Shown here: piece after piece, positions 20,582-29,698 of the stretch
Layout of the letters: each line of letters begins with the position of its first letter
Position numbering within the stretch: the stretch's first letter is position 1
From: an uncultured Bacteroidota bacterium
GTDB taxonomy: Bacteria > Bacteroidota > Bacteroidia > Chitinophagales > Chitinophagaceae
Assembly: GCA_903887005.1 (NCBI GenBank)
Contig: CAISOH010000067.1
Coordinates: forward strand, 1-64,000
DNA: 64,000 nucleotides
Direction: 5' to 3'
Program-made: the position numbers and the translations under genes
Notes under the pieces: model-generated
Database searches by the model: none
Told to the model about the DNA's origin: nothing
What the model saw: the letters and a program-made list of their open reading frames with translations, nothing else

Positions 20582-21955
20582 TTAATGCGGTCTGCCTATC
20601 CATTGTTCCGGATTTAATTTTATAGACCCTTTCTTACCGTTCGATTTCCATATCTGGAATTTGATTGTCGGGACATCCTCATCATTGTTTGCCACCCGCC
20701 CGATCACTTCCCTGGTAGATACATGCTGATCTTTTTTCACAGATACCGACGCCAGCCCATTATATACGGTAAAAAAACTTCCATGCTGTATCATTACTAC
20801 TTCCTGGCTGCCACCGGTGGAAAATATATTTGTTACCGTACCTTCAAATACCGCGCGCACATCCGCATTAGGGGTTGTTTGAATATCAATACCGGTATTG
20901 TCCATCATCACCTGCGGCGCCAATGGATGCGGATGCTGACCAAAATGATCGGAAATGTAGCCCTTTTCTACCGGCCAGTATAGCTTACCCTTATTATCCT
21001 CAAAATTATTGGAAAGCGCTACGTCTGTAGGGGTTAATAACAGCGATGGATTTTCCCTTTCCGGAGCTTTAGGTACGGGCACTGCTGCCGGAGCCGCATT
21101 TCCTGGTTTAACAGCAGTGGCACCTGGTTTTGCCGGCGGGTGAACTGACGGGTTTACCTTGGCAACTTCAGGAGTTTTCTTTTTCGCTGCTTCCTCTTCT
21201 GCACGCTTCAGGGCCAGTTCCATTTCTTTTTCTATCTGCAGCTTTATATAGTTATCTATTTTTTGGGCTACTTTCCTGTTTTTTTCTATTTCCTTCAGCA
21301 GTTCTTTTTCCTTACCCTTTAGTTCCTGTATTACCTGGTCCTTCTTTTCCGTTTCTTTTATCAGCACTTGTTTTTCCTGCACCTGGGTATTCAGCAGTTC
21401 ATCTTTTTGGGCTTTTGTGGCATTTAGCGTCCCGATTTTGTGCTGCAATTGCGCCTGTGTGGTACGTATCTGCTCTACCTGCGCCTTACGGAACTCCCTG
21501 AATTTTTTCAGATATTTCATCCGCCGCATTGCGTCATTAAAGTCGCGGGATGAAAAAAGGAATGCCAGCATATCATAAGAGCTCCTTGTTTCATAGGCGT
21601 AGCGAATGGATTGTGCATACCGCACTTTCAGTTGTTCCAGCTTTTGTTTCATCGTCAGAATTTCCTTCGATGATGATTTTATGGAATTATCTATATCATT
21701 CAGTTGCTCATTTATAGTGCCGATAAGGTTTTGGCGGTATGCCAGTTTATTCTGCAGGGCGCTCAATTCGCCCATCGTTGCTTTTTTATTATTTTTTATG
21801 TCATCCAGTTCTTTCTGTGTCTCGTTGATGGCATCCTGTATTTCTTTTCTCTTTGCGTCCAGTTCTGCTTTAGTAGGTTGCCGCGTTATATATTGTATCT
21901 GCGCAAAAGCGGAAACCGACAGAAAAAAACAAAGAATAAAAGATATTATACGCAT
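20582..21955 (-). CDS. Murein hydrolase activator EnvC-like, coiled-coil plus M23 peptidase-like domain
   Basis: Coiled coil, then GKLYWPVEKGYISDHFGQHPHPLAPQVMMDNTGIDIQT and a LytM-like domain; start at MRIISFILC. Confidence 0.88.
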   Translation of the reverse strand: MRIISFILCFFLSVSAFAQIQYITRQPTKAELDAKRKEIQDAINETQKELDDIKNNKKATMGELSALQNKLAYRQNLIGTINEQLNDIDNSIKSSSKEILTMKQKLEQLKVRYAQSIRYAYETRSSYDMLAFLFSSRDFNDAMRRMKYLKKFREFRKAQVEQIRTTQAQLQHKIGTLNATKAQKDELLNTQVQEKQVLIKETEKKDQVIQELKGKEKELLKEIEKNRKVAQKIDNYIKLQIEKEMELALKRAEEEAAKKKTPEVAKVNPSVHPPAKPGATAVKPGNAAPAAVPVPKAPERENPSLLLTPTDVALSNNFEDNKGKLYWPVEKGYISDHFGQHPHPLAPQVMMDNTGIDIQTTPNADVRAVFEGTVTNIFSTGGSQEVVMIQHGSFFTVYNGLASVSVKKDQHVSTREVIGRVANNDEDVPTIKFQIWKSNGKKGSIKLNPEQWIGRPH

Positions 21956-22114
21956 GAATAAATTTAAGTAGAAACAAAAATAACTAATTATTTGAGGCCC
22001 ATTACCCCATTTATTGACTTTTATCACGTTTTTACAATCTTTTTCTTTAAAAACAGCCTCTAAGGTTTTTTTATTGCCTCACGTTTGTTTTCTTTTGCTG
22101 CAAAGAAATTCATT

Positions 22115-22990
22115 ATGCTATATTCAATGACAGGATTTGGGCGCGCGGAAGCTACAGTAAATGGCCGCCTGGTGGTAGTAGAAGTTAAAGCGCTCAATGG
22201 TAAACAGTTTGATGTTGCTACGAAGTTGCCCCCCATTCTGCGTTCTTATGAACTGGATATACGAAACCTGCTCAATTCCCTTTTGATTCGCGGTACCATA
22301 GATCTTACGGTAAGTGTCAGGGCTGAAGGCGCTTCTAAACCAATGGTAGTTAATACTGACCTTGCCTTGTTTTATTACCAGGGCATGAAACAAATTGCCG
22401 AACAGACCGGCCTGCCGCAGGAAAACATAATATCCACGCTCATGCGTATGCCCGAAGTGGTAGCTCCCGACCAGGATGTATTGCCGGAAAGCGAATGGGA
22501 AAATGTGAAGCTGGTGATTTTACAGGCCGCCAGGCAACTGATGGAACACCGCATGAACGAAGGGGCTGCAATGCTCAAAGACATTTCCCTGCGCATCAGT
22601 AATATAGAAAAGCTCCATGAAAAAATAATCCCTCTCGAAGCCGAAAGGGTGGAAAGGGTACGGGCACGTCTCACACAATGGCTGGAAGACATGGCGGGCA
22701 AGGAAAAAATAGATCCTAACCGTTTTGAGCAGGAAATGATCTATTACCTGGAGCGAATGGATTTTTCAGAAGAAAAAATAAGGTTAAAACAACACTGCAT
22801 CTACTTTAATGATACCATAAATGAAAATGATGCTGCAATAGGAAGAAAGCTCAATTTTATTCTGCAGGAAATAGGCCGGGAAATAAATACGCTTGGTTCC
22901 AAAGCCAATCATGCTGAAATACAACAGATAGTCATAAACATGAAAGACGAACTGGAAAAAGCTAAAGAACAGATATTGAATATTCTTTAA
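22115..22990 (+). CDS. yicC: YicC family endoribonuclease
   Basis: MLYSMTGFGRAE N-terminus; C-terminal EIGREINTLGSKANHAEIQQIVINMKDELEKAKEQILNIL. Confidence 0.93.
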   Translation: MLYSMTGFGRAEATVNGRLVVVEVKALNGKQFDVATKLPPILRSYELDIRNLLNSLLIRGTIDLTVSVRAEGASKPMVVNTDLALFYYQGMKQIAEQTGLPQENIISTLMRMPEVVAPDQDVLPESEWENVKLVILQAARQLMEHRMNEGAAMLKDISLRISNIEKLHEKIIPLEAERVERVRARLTQWLEDMAGKEKIDPNRFEQEMIYYLERMDFSEEKIRLKQHCIYFNDTINENDAAIGRKLNFILQEIGREINTLGSKANHAEIQQIVINMKDELEKAKEQILNIL

Positions 22991-22992
22991 AG

Positions 22993-24204
22993 ATGGATTT
23001 AGAAATACTCATATCACAAATCCAATCGCTTGATGGTGCCCTTAAACAGGAAGCCTGTAAAGCCGTTAACCGGATGCTTACCATTCGTAACTGGCTGATA
23101 GGGTATTATATTGTTGAATATGAGCAAAAAGGTGAAGACAGAGCAAAATATGGAGAGAATTTACTCAATACTTTGGCAGAAAAAATTAATATTAATGGAC
23201 TAGGCAGTAGAAACTTAAAATTGTTCAAACAATTTTATCTTTATTATCCTTCAATTGTGCAGACGGTGTCTGCACAATTGAAAAATGCATTTAACCCAAT
23301 TTATCAGACTACCGCTGACAAATTATTAAATTCAAAAATGTCAATTGTGCAGACAGTGTCTGCACAATTAGAAAATATTGAGAATCAATCAGTTGTAATT
23401 CATCAGACACTGTCTGACGAATTATCAAATAGTGATATGCAAATTGGGCAGACACCGTCTGCCTCTTCTTACGAAACAGAATTACAAGAAAAAATAATAA
23501 AAAGTCTTTCATTCTCGCACATCACTTTATTACTACCTATTGAAGACCCATTAAAAAGGACTTTCTATGCAGTCGAGGCAATTAAAGGTACCTGGAGTGT
23601 GAGAGAATTGAAAAGGCAGATAAATTCGCTGCTGTTTGAAAGGTGCGGCATGTCTAAAAAACCTGAACTATTACTTCAAAACCTGGATAAAAAATCAGAA
23701 AGGGCACTACAGGCATCTTTTGTAAAAGATATTTACACTTTTGAATTTTTAGGCTTGCGAACAAAGGATGCTGTAGAGGAAGATGACCTGGAAAGCGCTT
23801 TGCTGGATCATTTACAACAATTTCTTATTGAAATGGGGCATGGCTTTTGCCTGGAGGCAAGGCAAAAAAGAATATTGATAGGGGATGAATATTTTTTCAT
23901 AGATCTTGTTTTTTATCACCGGGTTTTGAAATGCCATGTATTGGTTGACTTAAAAATAGAAGGATTTAACCATCACAGTGCCGGGCAACTAAACACTTAT
24001 ATAAACTACTACAAGAAAGAAATACAACTTCCCGGCGATAATGCTCCGGTAGGCATTTTAATGGTTGCCGGTAAGAATGATGCATTGGTGGAATATGCCA
24101 CAGCCGGAATGGATGAACAATTATTTGTAAGAAAATATCTGCTCGAATTGCCGGATAAAAAGAAAATTGAAGCTTTTATAAAAAATGAAATGAAAAATCT
24201 ATAA
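22993..24204 (+). CDS. DUF1016 / PDDEXK nuclease domain-containing protein (YhcG-like)
   Basis: MLTIRNWLIGYYIVEYEQKGEDRAKYGENLL; LKRTFYAVEAIKGTWSVRELKRQINSLLFER; nuclease-like LIGDEYFFIDLVFYHRVLKCHVLVDLKI. Confidence 0.92.
   Translation: MDLEILISQIQSLDGALKQEACKAVNRMLTIRNWLIGYYIVEYEQKGEDRAKYGENLLNTLAEKININGLGSRNLKLFKQFYLYYPSIVQTVSAQLKNAFNPIYQTTADKLLNSKMSIVQTVSAQLENIENQSVVIHQTLSDELSNSDMQIGQTPSASSYETELQEKIIKSLSFSHITLLLPIEDPLKRTFYAVEAIKGTWSVRELKRQINSLLFERCGMSKKPELLLQNLDKKSERALQASFVKDIYTFEFLGLRTKDAVEEDDLESALLDHLQQFLIEMGHGFCLEARQKRILIGDEYFFIDLVFYHRVLKCHVLVDLKIEGFNHHSAGQLNTYINYYKKEIQLPGDNAPVGILMVAGKNDALVEYATAGMDEQLFVRKYLLELPDKKKIEAFIKNEMKNL
23250..23463. repeat. Five-unit in-frame palindromic repeat array inside the DUF1016 CDS
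   Basis: Hairpins at 23250-23282, 23298-23324, 23343-23369, 23397-23423 and 23447-23463; centres spaced 45, 45, 54, 45 bp; four of five share CAGAC-centre-GTCTG. Confidence 0.95.
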
Positions 24205-24293
24205 TTATCAATTTACAAATTGTATTACCCGTAATAAAAAACTACCGGGAAACTTTATTTCATAATTTTGTCAAAATATATTGAAGTATAAAC

Positions 24294-24773
24294 ATGCGCG
24301 CTTTTTATTTTTTATTTTTTATTTTTTGCTTATCCGGTTGCCTGCCTGCTCCTTATTACCAGAAAGAGGAGGCGATACCTCAAAATGCCTGGAATAATAA
24401 TTTTAAGCCTTCTTTTACCTTCAATATTACTGACACTATTGCCTCATACCAGCCTTATTTTATTATCCGGCATACACAGGCGTATCCATACAGCAATTTA
24501 TGGATGTGGGTTTATGTAAAAACCCCGGGTGATAGTACTATTAAAAAAGGGCGTATAAACATTACCCTGGCAGAGCCTTCAGGCAAATGGTTAGGACGAG
24601 GCATGGGTGAAATTTATGAACAAAGTATGCCTGTGGACCTCAAAGAAATTATTAACTTTAGTAAAAGCGGTAAATACGAAGTGTCTTTTGAACAAAATAT
24701 GCGCGTCAACCCGCTACCCGAGATATTGGACATAGGCTTTAAACTGGAAAAAACCCCTTTCCGTGCGCAATAA
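24294..24773 (+). CDS. gldH: Gliding motility lipoprotein GldH-like
   Basis: Lipobox-like FCLSGC, FNITDTIASYQPYFIIRHTQAYPYSNLWMWV, GRGMGEIYEQSMPV typical of GldH. Confidence 0.85.
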   Translation: MRAFYFLFFIFCLSGCLPAPYYQKEEAIPQNAWNNNFKPSFTFNITDTIASYQPYFIIRHTQAYPYSNLWMWVYVKTPGDSTIKKGRINITLAEPSGKWLGRGMGEIYEQSMPVDLKEIINFSKSGKYEVSFEQNMRVNPLPEILDIGFKLEKTPFRAQ

Positions 24774-24839
24774 CACAAAACCACCGGAAAGTTGTTGCAG
24801 CAATTTTTTTGAACTGCTAATTGACTAATTGTATTTTTT

Positions 24840-24930
24840 AACTATCTGCTAACGACTATATACTAACGACTATATACTAACGACTAATTACTATCTACTT
24901 TTTGAATTTTTGACTTTTGAATTTCGACTT
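24840..24930. repeat. Heptanucleotide-type tandem array upstream of the histidine kinase
   Basis: 'aacgact atatact aacgact atatact aacgact aattact atctact' then 'tttttgaa tttttgac ttttgaat ttcgac', ending about 6 nt before ATG 24937. Confidence 0.85.
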
Positions 24931-24936
24931 TAAAAA

Positions 24937-25905
24937 ATGCGCTTCTTTCGTTCCGTACATTTACTCCTGCTCGCCTACATTATTGCAGCGATAGCCTTCT
25001 GGGAGATGAGCCTGCAAAAACTAAATGGCCGTATCTATGCGCTGCAGGTTTCATCCCTCAAAAGCCGTATAGACAGCCTGCAGGACCCTGTTAATTACAA
25101 TCGTGAACTCAATGGCCTTAAGCATACGCTTTCTATGGGTACCACCCAGTATATTGCAGAGGGTACCACATTTCTTATAGTCATACTCATTGGCGCTGTT
25201 GTTGTCTATACATCGTTTCTCAGGCGCATCAGGTTATCTCGGCAGCAAAATAATTTCATGCTTTCCGTAACCCACGAGCTTAAATCGCCCATAGCGGCCA
25301 TGAAGCTGAACCTGCAAACATTAGAAAAGCACCAGCTAAGTGAGGAGCAAAGAACGCAGTTAATAGGCCGCTGTATAAAGGAGTCGAACCGGCTAAATGA
25401 TCTGTGCAATAATATGCTTTTTGCATCGCAGATAGAGGGCAGGCAATACAAGCCGGCAAGAGAAACCTTCAACCTGTCTGAGATGCTGGAAGACGCAGTA
25501 AGTGATTATGCAAGCCGTTACCCGCGCAGGTTTGAAGAGGAGATAAAGCCGGGCTGCAAAATCACTGGTGACAAGGTGATGTTGCAAATGGCTATCAATA
25601 ATTTACTAGAGAATGCTGTGAAATACACACCCGGAGATAAACACATTTTAACGACATTAAGCATTAACCAGGATAACGCGATTATCCAGGTCATAGACCA
25701 GGGTACAGGAATCCCTGACAATGAAAAGAAGAAGATCTTTGATAAGTTTTACCGGATTGGGAACGAAGAAAGCCGTAAATCCCGCGGCACGGGATTAGGA
25801 TTATATCTCACCAACAAAATAGTGCTGCAGCATAAAGGGCGCATTACCATCAAAGATAATACGCCCTCCGGATCTGTTTTTGAAATATGCATTCCTATTC
25901 GTTAA
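24937..25905 (+). CDS. Sensor histidine kinase
   Basis: H-box SVTHELKSPIAAMKLNLQTLEKH; N/G boxes NNLLENAVKYTPG, GTGIPDNEKKKIFDKFYRIG, GTGLGLYLTNKIV. Confidence 0.92.
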   Translation: MRFFRSVHLLLLAYIIAAIAFWEMSLQKLNGRIYALQVSSLKSRIDSLQDPVNYNRELNGLKHTLSMGTTQYIAEGTTFLIVILIGAVVVYTSFLRRIRLSRQQNNFMLSVTHELKSPIAAMKLNLQTLEKHQLSEEQRTQLIGRCIKESNRLNDLCNNMLFASQIEGRQYKPARETFNLSEMLEDAVSDYASRYPRRFEEEIKPGCKITGDKVMLQMAINNLLENAVKYTPGDKHILTTLSINQDNAIIQVIDQGTGIPDNEKKKIFDKFYRIGNEESRKSRGTGLGLYLTNKIVLQHKGRITIKDNTPSGSVFEICIPIR

Positions 25906-25910
25906 TTGAC

Positions 25911-26048
25911 AGTTGACAATTGGCAGTTAGCAGTTGCCCTGAAATTAGTTGGCAGTTTACAGTTGGCAGTACTGTAAAATTAGTTGGCAGTTGGCAATTT
26001 GCAGTCTGTCCGTAAACTGTCAACTGTAAACTGCCAACTGTCAACTGC
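25911..26048. repeat. Inverted heptanucleotide array between convergent genes
   Basis: cagttga/cagttgg-type units on the left, aactgtc/aactgcc-type units on the right; can fold into a long stem. Confidence 0.85.
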
Positions 26049-26052
26049 ATAA

Positions 26053-27057
26053 TTACGGCACTTCCACTACATTCAATATCTCGTTCAGTATCATTTCGCT
26101 GGTAACGTTTTCCGCTTCCGCTTCGTAGGTGAGCCCTATACGGTGGCGCATTACATCGTGGCAGATGGCACGAATGTCTTCCGGTATCACATATCCCCTG
26201 CGTTTAATGAACGCATAAGCTTTGGCGGCCAGTGCAAGGTTGATACTTGCACGCGGAGATCCGCCATAACTGATAAACGGCTTCAGCTTTGCAAGTTTAT
26301 ATTCTTCCGGGAAACGGGTTGCGAATACAATATCAAGTATATACTGTTCTATCTTTTCATCCATATACACTTCGCGCACTAAATGCCGTGCACGCATGAT
26401 ATCATCAGTACTTACCACGGGGTTTATTTTTACCATCCCATCCGGGTTCAGATTGGTACGAATGATCTGCCGCTCCTCTTCCTTTTTTGGATAGGTAATC
26501 ACAATTTTCAGCATAAACCTGTCCACCTGCGCCTCAGGCAGTTCGTAAGTGCCTTCCTGTTCTATAGGGTTTTGCGTGGCAAGCACCAGGAATGGCTCTT
26601 CGAGGAAGTAAGTATTATCACTTATGGTTACCTGGCGTTCCTGCATGGCTTCCAGTAATGCGCTTTGCACCTTGGCGGGGGCACGGTTTATTTCATCGGC
26701 AAGAATAAAGTTGGCAAATATCGGCCCTTTGCGCACCGCAAATTCATGCGACTGCGGATTATACACCATTGTACCCAGCACATCGGCAGGTAAAAGGTCG
26801 GGGGTGAACTGTATGCGGGCGAAACGCGCGTGTATGGCAGCCGCCAAAGATTTTATTGCCAGTGTTTTTGCAAGCCCCGGTACGCCTTCCAGCAATACAT
26901 GCCCATTTGCAAGCAAGCCTATCATCAGGCGTTCCACCATATGTTTCTGGCCTACCACAGTCTTGTTGAGTTCCATATTCAGCAACTCTATAAATGCACT
27001 TTGCTGATGGATGCGCTCATTCAGTTCCCGGATGTCAACGGATGAAGATATTTCCAT
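26053..27057 (-). CDS. MoxR family AAA ATPase
   Basis: HVLLEGVPGLAKT Walker A; FILADEINRAPAKVQSALLEAMQE; ATQNPIEQEGTYELPEAQ; start at MEISSSVDIREL. Confidence 0.92.
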   Translation of the reverse strand: MEISSSVDIRELNERIHQQSAFIELLNMELNKTVVGQKHMVERLMIGLLANGHVLLEGVPGLAKTLAIKSLAAAIHARFARIQFTPDLLPADVLGTMVYNPQSHEFAVRKGPIFANFILADEINRAPAKVQSALLEAMQERQVTISDNTYFLEEPFLVLATQNPIEQEGTYELPEAQVDRFMLKIVITYPKKEEERQIIRTNLNPDGMVKINPVVSTDDIMRARHLVREVYMDEKIEQYILDIVFATRFPEEYKLAKLKPFISYGGSPRASINLALAAKAYAFIKRRGYVIPEDIRAICHDVMRHRIGLTYEAEAENVTSEMILNEILNVVEVP

Positions 27058-27152
27058 ACTATTTTGATGACGTTTTTTAAATGAAACCAAAAGTAAACAG
27101 GGAAAAGGAAAAACGGGTGAAAAGAAAATAGTTTTAACTTTTTTTAAAAATA

Positions 27153-27308
27153 ACTATACTGAGCAAGGGATAAATTAGTGAGTTCAGAACTCGGTGCAAG
27201 CTTAGGTTCAGAATTCAGCATGTCATGGTTCGGCGCGGCTCACCATGACAAATTTTCTATTTTTCTATTTCAATAAAAGGCACTAATTTATCCCTTGCTA
27301 AGTATAAC
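27153..27308. mobile_element. MITE-like palindromic element (non-coding)
   Basis: TIR 27162-27180 AGCAAGGGATAAATTAGTG is the perfect reverse complement of 27281-27299, with imperfect extension to about 28 bp; internal hairpin TGTCATGGT/ACCATGACA (27221-27229/27242-27250). Confidence 0.6.
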
Positions 27309-27397
27309 AAGTAAAACCGCAGGAAGTTATTTTGTTAATATTTCTAAAAATCAAATAGAAAATAAGTGAAATTCACGAAATATATTCACCTTCGCTT

Positions 27398-27919
27398 ATG
27401 CGCAAACTGAATATTATTCCGGGGCTTTTATGTACCTTGTTTTTTTCACATTGTACAGCAAGGCAAAATACTAAAGCTATGACAGAGCATAAAAATAATC
27501 TGCACTATTCCCGCACAGATACTACACATTTGCAGGTAAGCAATGCCGAGTGGAAAAAAATACTGTTTAAGGATGTATATGACATTGCCCGGGAGCGGGG
27601 AACGGAATATGCGTTTACCGGCAAGTACTGGAAAACAGATATCAAGGGCACTTATTATTGCGCGGTATGCGGTAACAAATTGTTCCGGTCAGGCGCCAAA
27701 TTTGCCAGCAGCTGCGGATGGCCCAGCTTTTTTGAAGCAGCAACTCCCGGGAGTGTGCGCTACCAGGATGATAATACGCATGGCATGGAACGTACAGAGG
27801 TGGTTTGCGGCAGGTGCGATTCACATCTCGGCCACGTATTTGACGATGGCCCGCCACCTACCCACCGCCGCTTCTGCATGAATTCTGCTGTGCTCGAATT
27901 TGAGCCGGATGAGAAATAG
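27398..27919 (+). CDS. msrB: Peptide-methionine (R)-S-oxide reductase, lipoprotein-like
   Basis: [63 protein letters not shown]; signal with FFSHC. Confidence 0.93.
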   Translation: MRKLNIIPGLLCTLFFSHCTARQNTKAMTEHKNNLHYSRTDTTHLQVSNAEWKKILFKDVYDIARERGTEYAFTGKYWKTDIKGTYYCAVCGNKLFRSGAKFASSCGWPSFFEAATPGSVRYQDDNTHGMERTEVVCGRCDSHLGHVFDDGPPPTHRRFCMNSAVLEFEPDEK

Positions 27920-28228
27920 AGTTATAGGCACTATTTGCTAATTGAGAGGACAAGTGTTGTCTCGTTCTTCCGTCAATGTTTTTTTTTGTTTTCCGTCAAC
28001 CGTTGACGCTGTGTCATGGTATTTTTAGTTTATTATTATTTTTATTAACGCTAATGAAAATAATTTTTAGAGGATAAACTTTGGCGTTATCCACTTTACC
28101 TTTGTTTTTAGAAAGATGGAACACAAAAAAATTGGTTTTATTGCTATTGATTTAAGACTGCAACCGGATTGGCTCCATGCAATTGCAGGATGATTCATGA
28201 ATATATAAAACATAAAAATTGCTACAAA

Positions 28229-28879
28229 ATGAGTGATGTACTTATTTATAAATCATCAGATAACCAAACACAGGTAGAAGTAAAGTTTGAGAACGAAACA
28301 GTTTGGCTTACACTAAACCAGATAGCGGATATCTTTGAACGGGATAAATCTGTAATATCAAGACATTTGAAAAATATTTTCGAAAGCGGTGAATTAGACC
28401 AAGCAGCAACTGTTGCAAAAAATGCAACAGTTCAGATTGAGGCTGGAAGGAAAATAACAAGAAATATTGAATATTACAATCTTGATGCCATACTATCGGT
28501 TGGTTACAGGGTCAATTCCAAACGGGGTACACAATTCCGCCAATGGGCTACACAGCGATTAAAAGAATATCTGGTAAAAGGTTATGCGCTCAATCAGCAA
28601 CGGCTGGAACAACTTAACCAGGTCGTAAATATCATTCAGCAGTCCGGGGGAACTATTGGCTTGCAGTTGACTGAATCAAAAGGGCTGCTTGATATTTTGA
28701 GCGGGTACACCCGCAGTTTTGTAATGCTCAACCGGTATGACAGCAAAAATCTGGAAACAGCGGGACTAACTGAAAATATTACCTATGAAATAAAATACGC
28801 TGAAGCGATAGCCACGATTCCCATCTCGGCCATGTATTTGACGATGGCCCGCCACCTACCCACCGTCGCTTCTGCATGA
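28229..28879 (+). CDS. RhuM-like (virulence RhuM family) protein, C-terminally truncated and fused to foreign sequence
   Basis: [56 protein letters not shown]; downstream residues [20 protein letters not shown] are an out-of-frame reading of msrB sequence. Confidence 0.85.
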   Translation: MSDVLIYKSSDNQTQVEVKFENETVWLTLNQIADIFERDKSVISRHLKNIFESGELDQAATVAKNATVQIEAGRKITRNIEYYNLDAILSVGYRVNSKRGTQFRQWATQRLKEYLVKGYALNQQRLEQLNQVVNIIQQSGGTIGLQLTESKGLLDILSGYTRSFVMLNRYDSKNLETAGLTENITYEIKYAEAIATIPISAMYLTMARHLPTVASA

Positions 28880-28917
28880 ATTCTGCAGTGCTGGAATTTG
28901 AGCCGGATGAGAAGTAA
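28815..28917 (+). pseudogene. 3' remnant of a second msrB gene
   Basis: 103-nt segment matching 27817..27919 with 7 mismatches by eye; encodes ...[31 protein letters not shown] in the msrB frame. Confidence 0.9.
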
Positions 28918-28922
28918 GAAAA

Positions 28923-29642
28923 TTAATGCTCCTCAAAATATTTCCTTGATATTTCCTGCCCGGTAATTGGATCAACAATTGTGTCACTTTCTGTATAAGT
29001 TGCGGGTGTGATAATAAATTCCATTGGTGGAACATGTATTGAAACTCCATCAATATCTTTATAGGTTAGGTTAGTTATTATTAATTTGTCTTTGTCTTGG
29101 GTTGTTTTAAAAAAGGCTCTTGTTTCCTTGTCAATTCGTGTTCCAGAAGCGTTGTGCAAGTCTTTAGAAAAAATTATATTATCATTACGTTTAACAATAA
29201 CTGTAAAACTATCAATAGTACATTTTGCATCAATTGGAAAACCTTCAATTGTAGCTACAGGCGCAATCTGAAGACAAACATATTCCTTCGACATTTGCCC
29301 ACCTTTATGTCCACCGAAAGTAACAGATACCTCTACCCTTTTTACTCTGAAATACATACTATCTATAACTTTCAGACCTCTCCATGTTTTCTTGTTTATT
29401 GTTATCATTGCTACACCAAAATGTTTGGGTGTTATTAAATAATGCCCATTATCTCCGGTTATTATTCCATTATTAGTTGTTAGTGAAATAGAGCGGGATG
29501 GACATTTCTCAACGGCAACAGTTAAGGGGTTTTCCAAGCCTAATGTAATAACATTTCGCATGTCATTTTGTATTGCTACCACCTGGCAATAAGCAGGTGC
29601 AGCCAATAAAAAACCGACCAAAAAGCAGATTGTATTTTTCAT
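28923..29642 (-). CDS. Secreted protein with GldM C-terminal-like domain
   Basis: Signal peptide; 'VITLGLENPLTVAVEKCPSRSISLTTNNGIITGDNGHYLITPKHFGVAMITI' resembles the GldM C-terminal region; paralogous to the next gene. Confidence 0.55.
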   Translation of the reverse strand: MKNTICFLVGFLLAAPAYCQVVAIQNDMRNVITLGLENPLTVAVEKCPSRSISLTTNNGIITGDNGHYLITPKHFGVAMITINKKTWRGLKVIDSMYFRVKRVEVSVTFGGHKGGQMSKEYVCLQIAPVATIEGFPIDAKCTIDSFTVIVKRNDNIIFSKDLHNASGTRIDKETRAFFKTTQDKDKLIITNLTYKDIDGVSIHVPPMEFIITPATYTESDTIVDPITGQEISRKYFEEH

Positions 29643-29698
29643 TTGTTAGTATATATCAGTAAATAAATAGCCATTCGAGCCGGTAAACAAGCTTTGGT

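Noticed and set aside
23309-23512. Antisense ORF in the DUF1016 gene with QTVSAQ repeats
   Set aside because: Explained by the palindromic DNA units being read from the other strand; no sign of an independent gene.
27994-28008. CGTCAACcGTTGACG palindrome
   Set aside because: Short isolated palindrome; not enough to call an operator.
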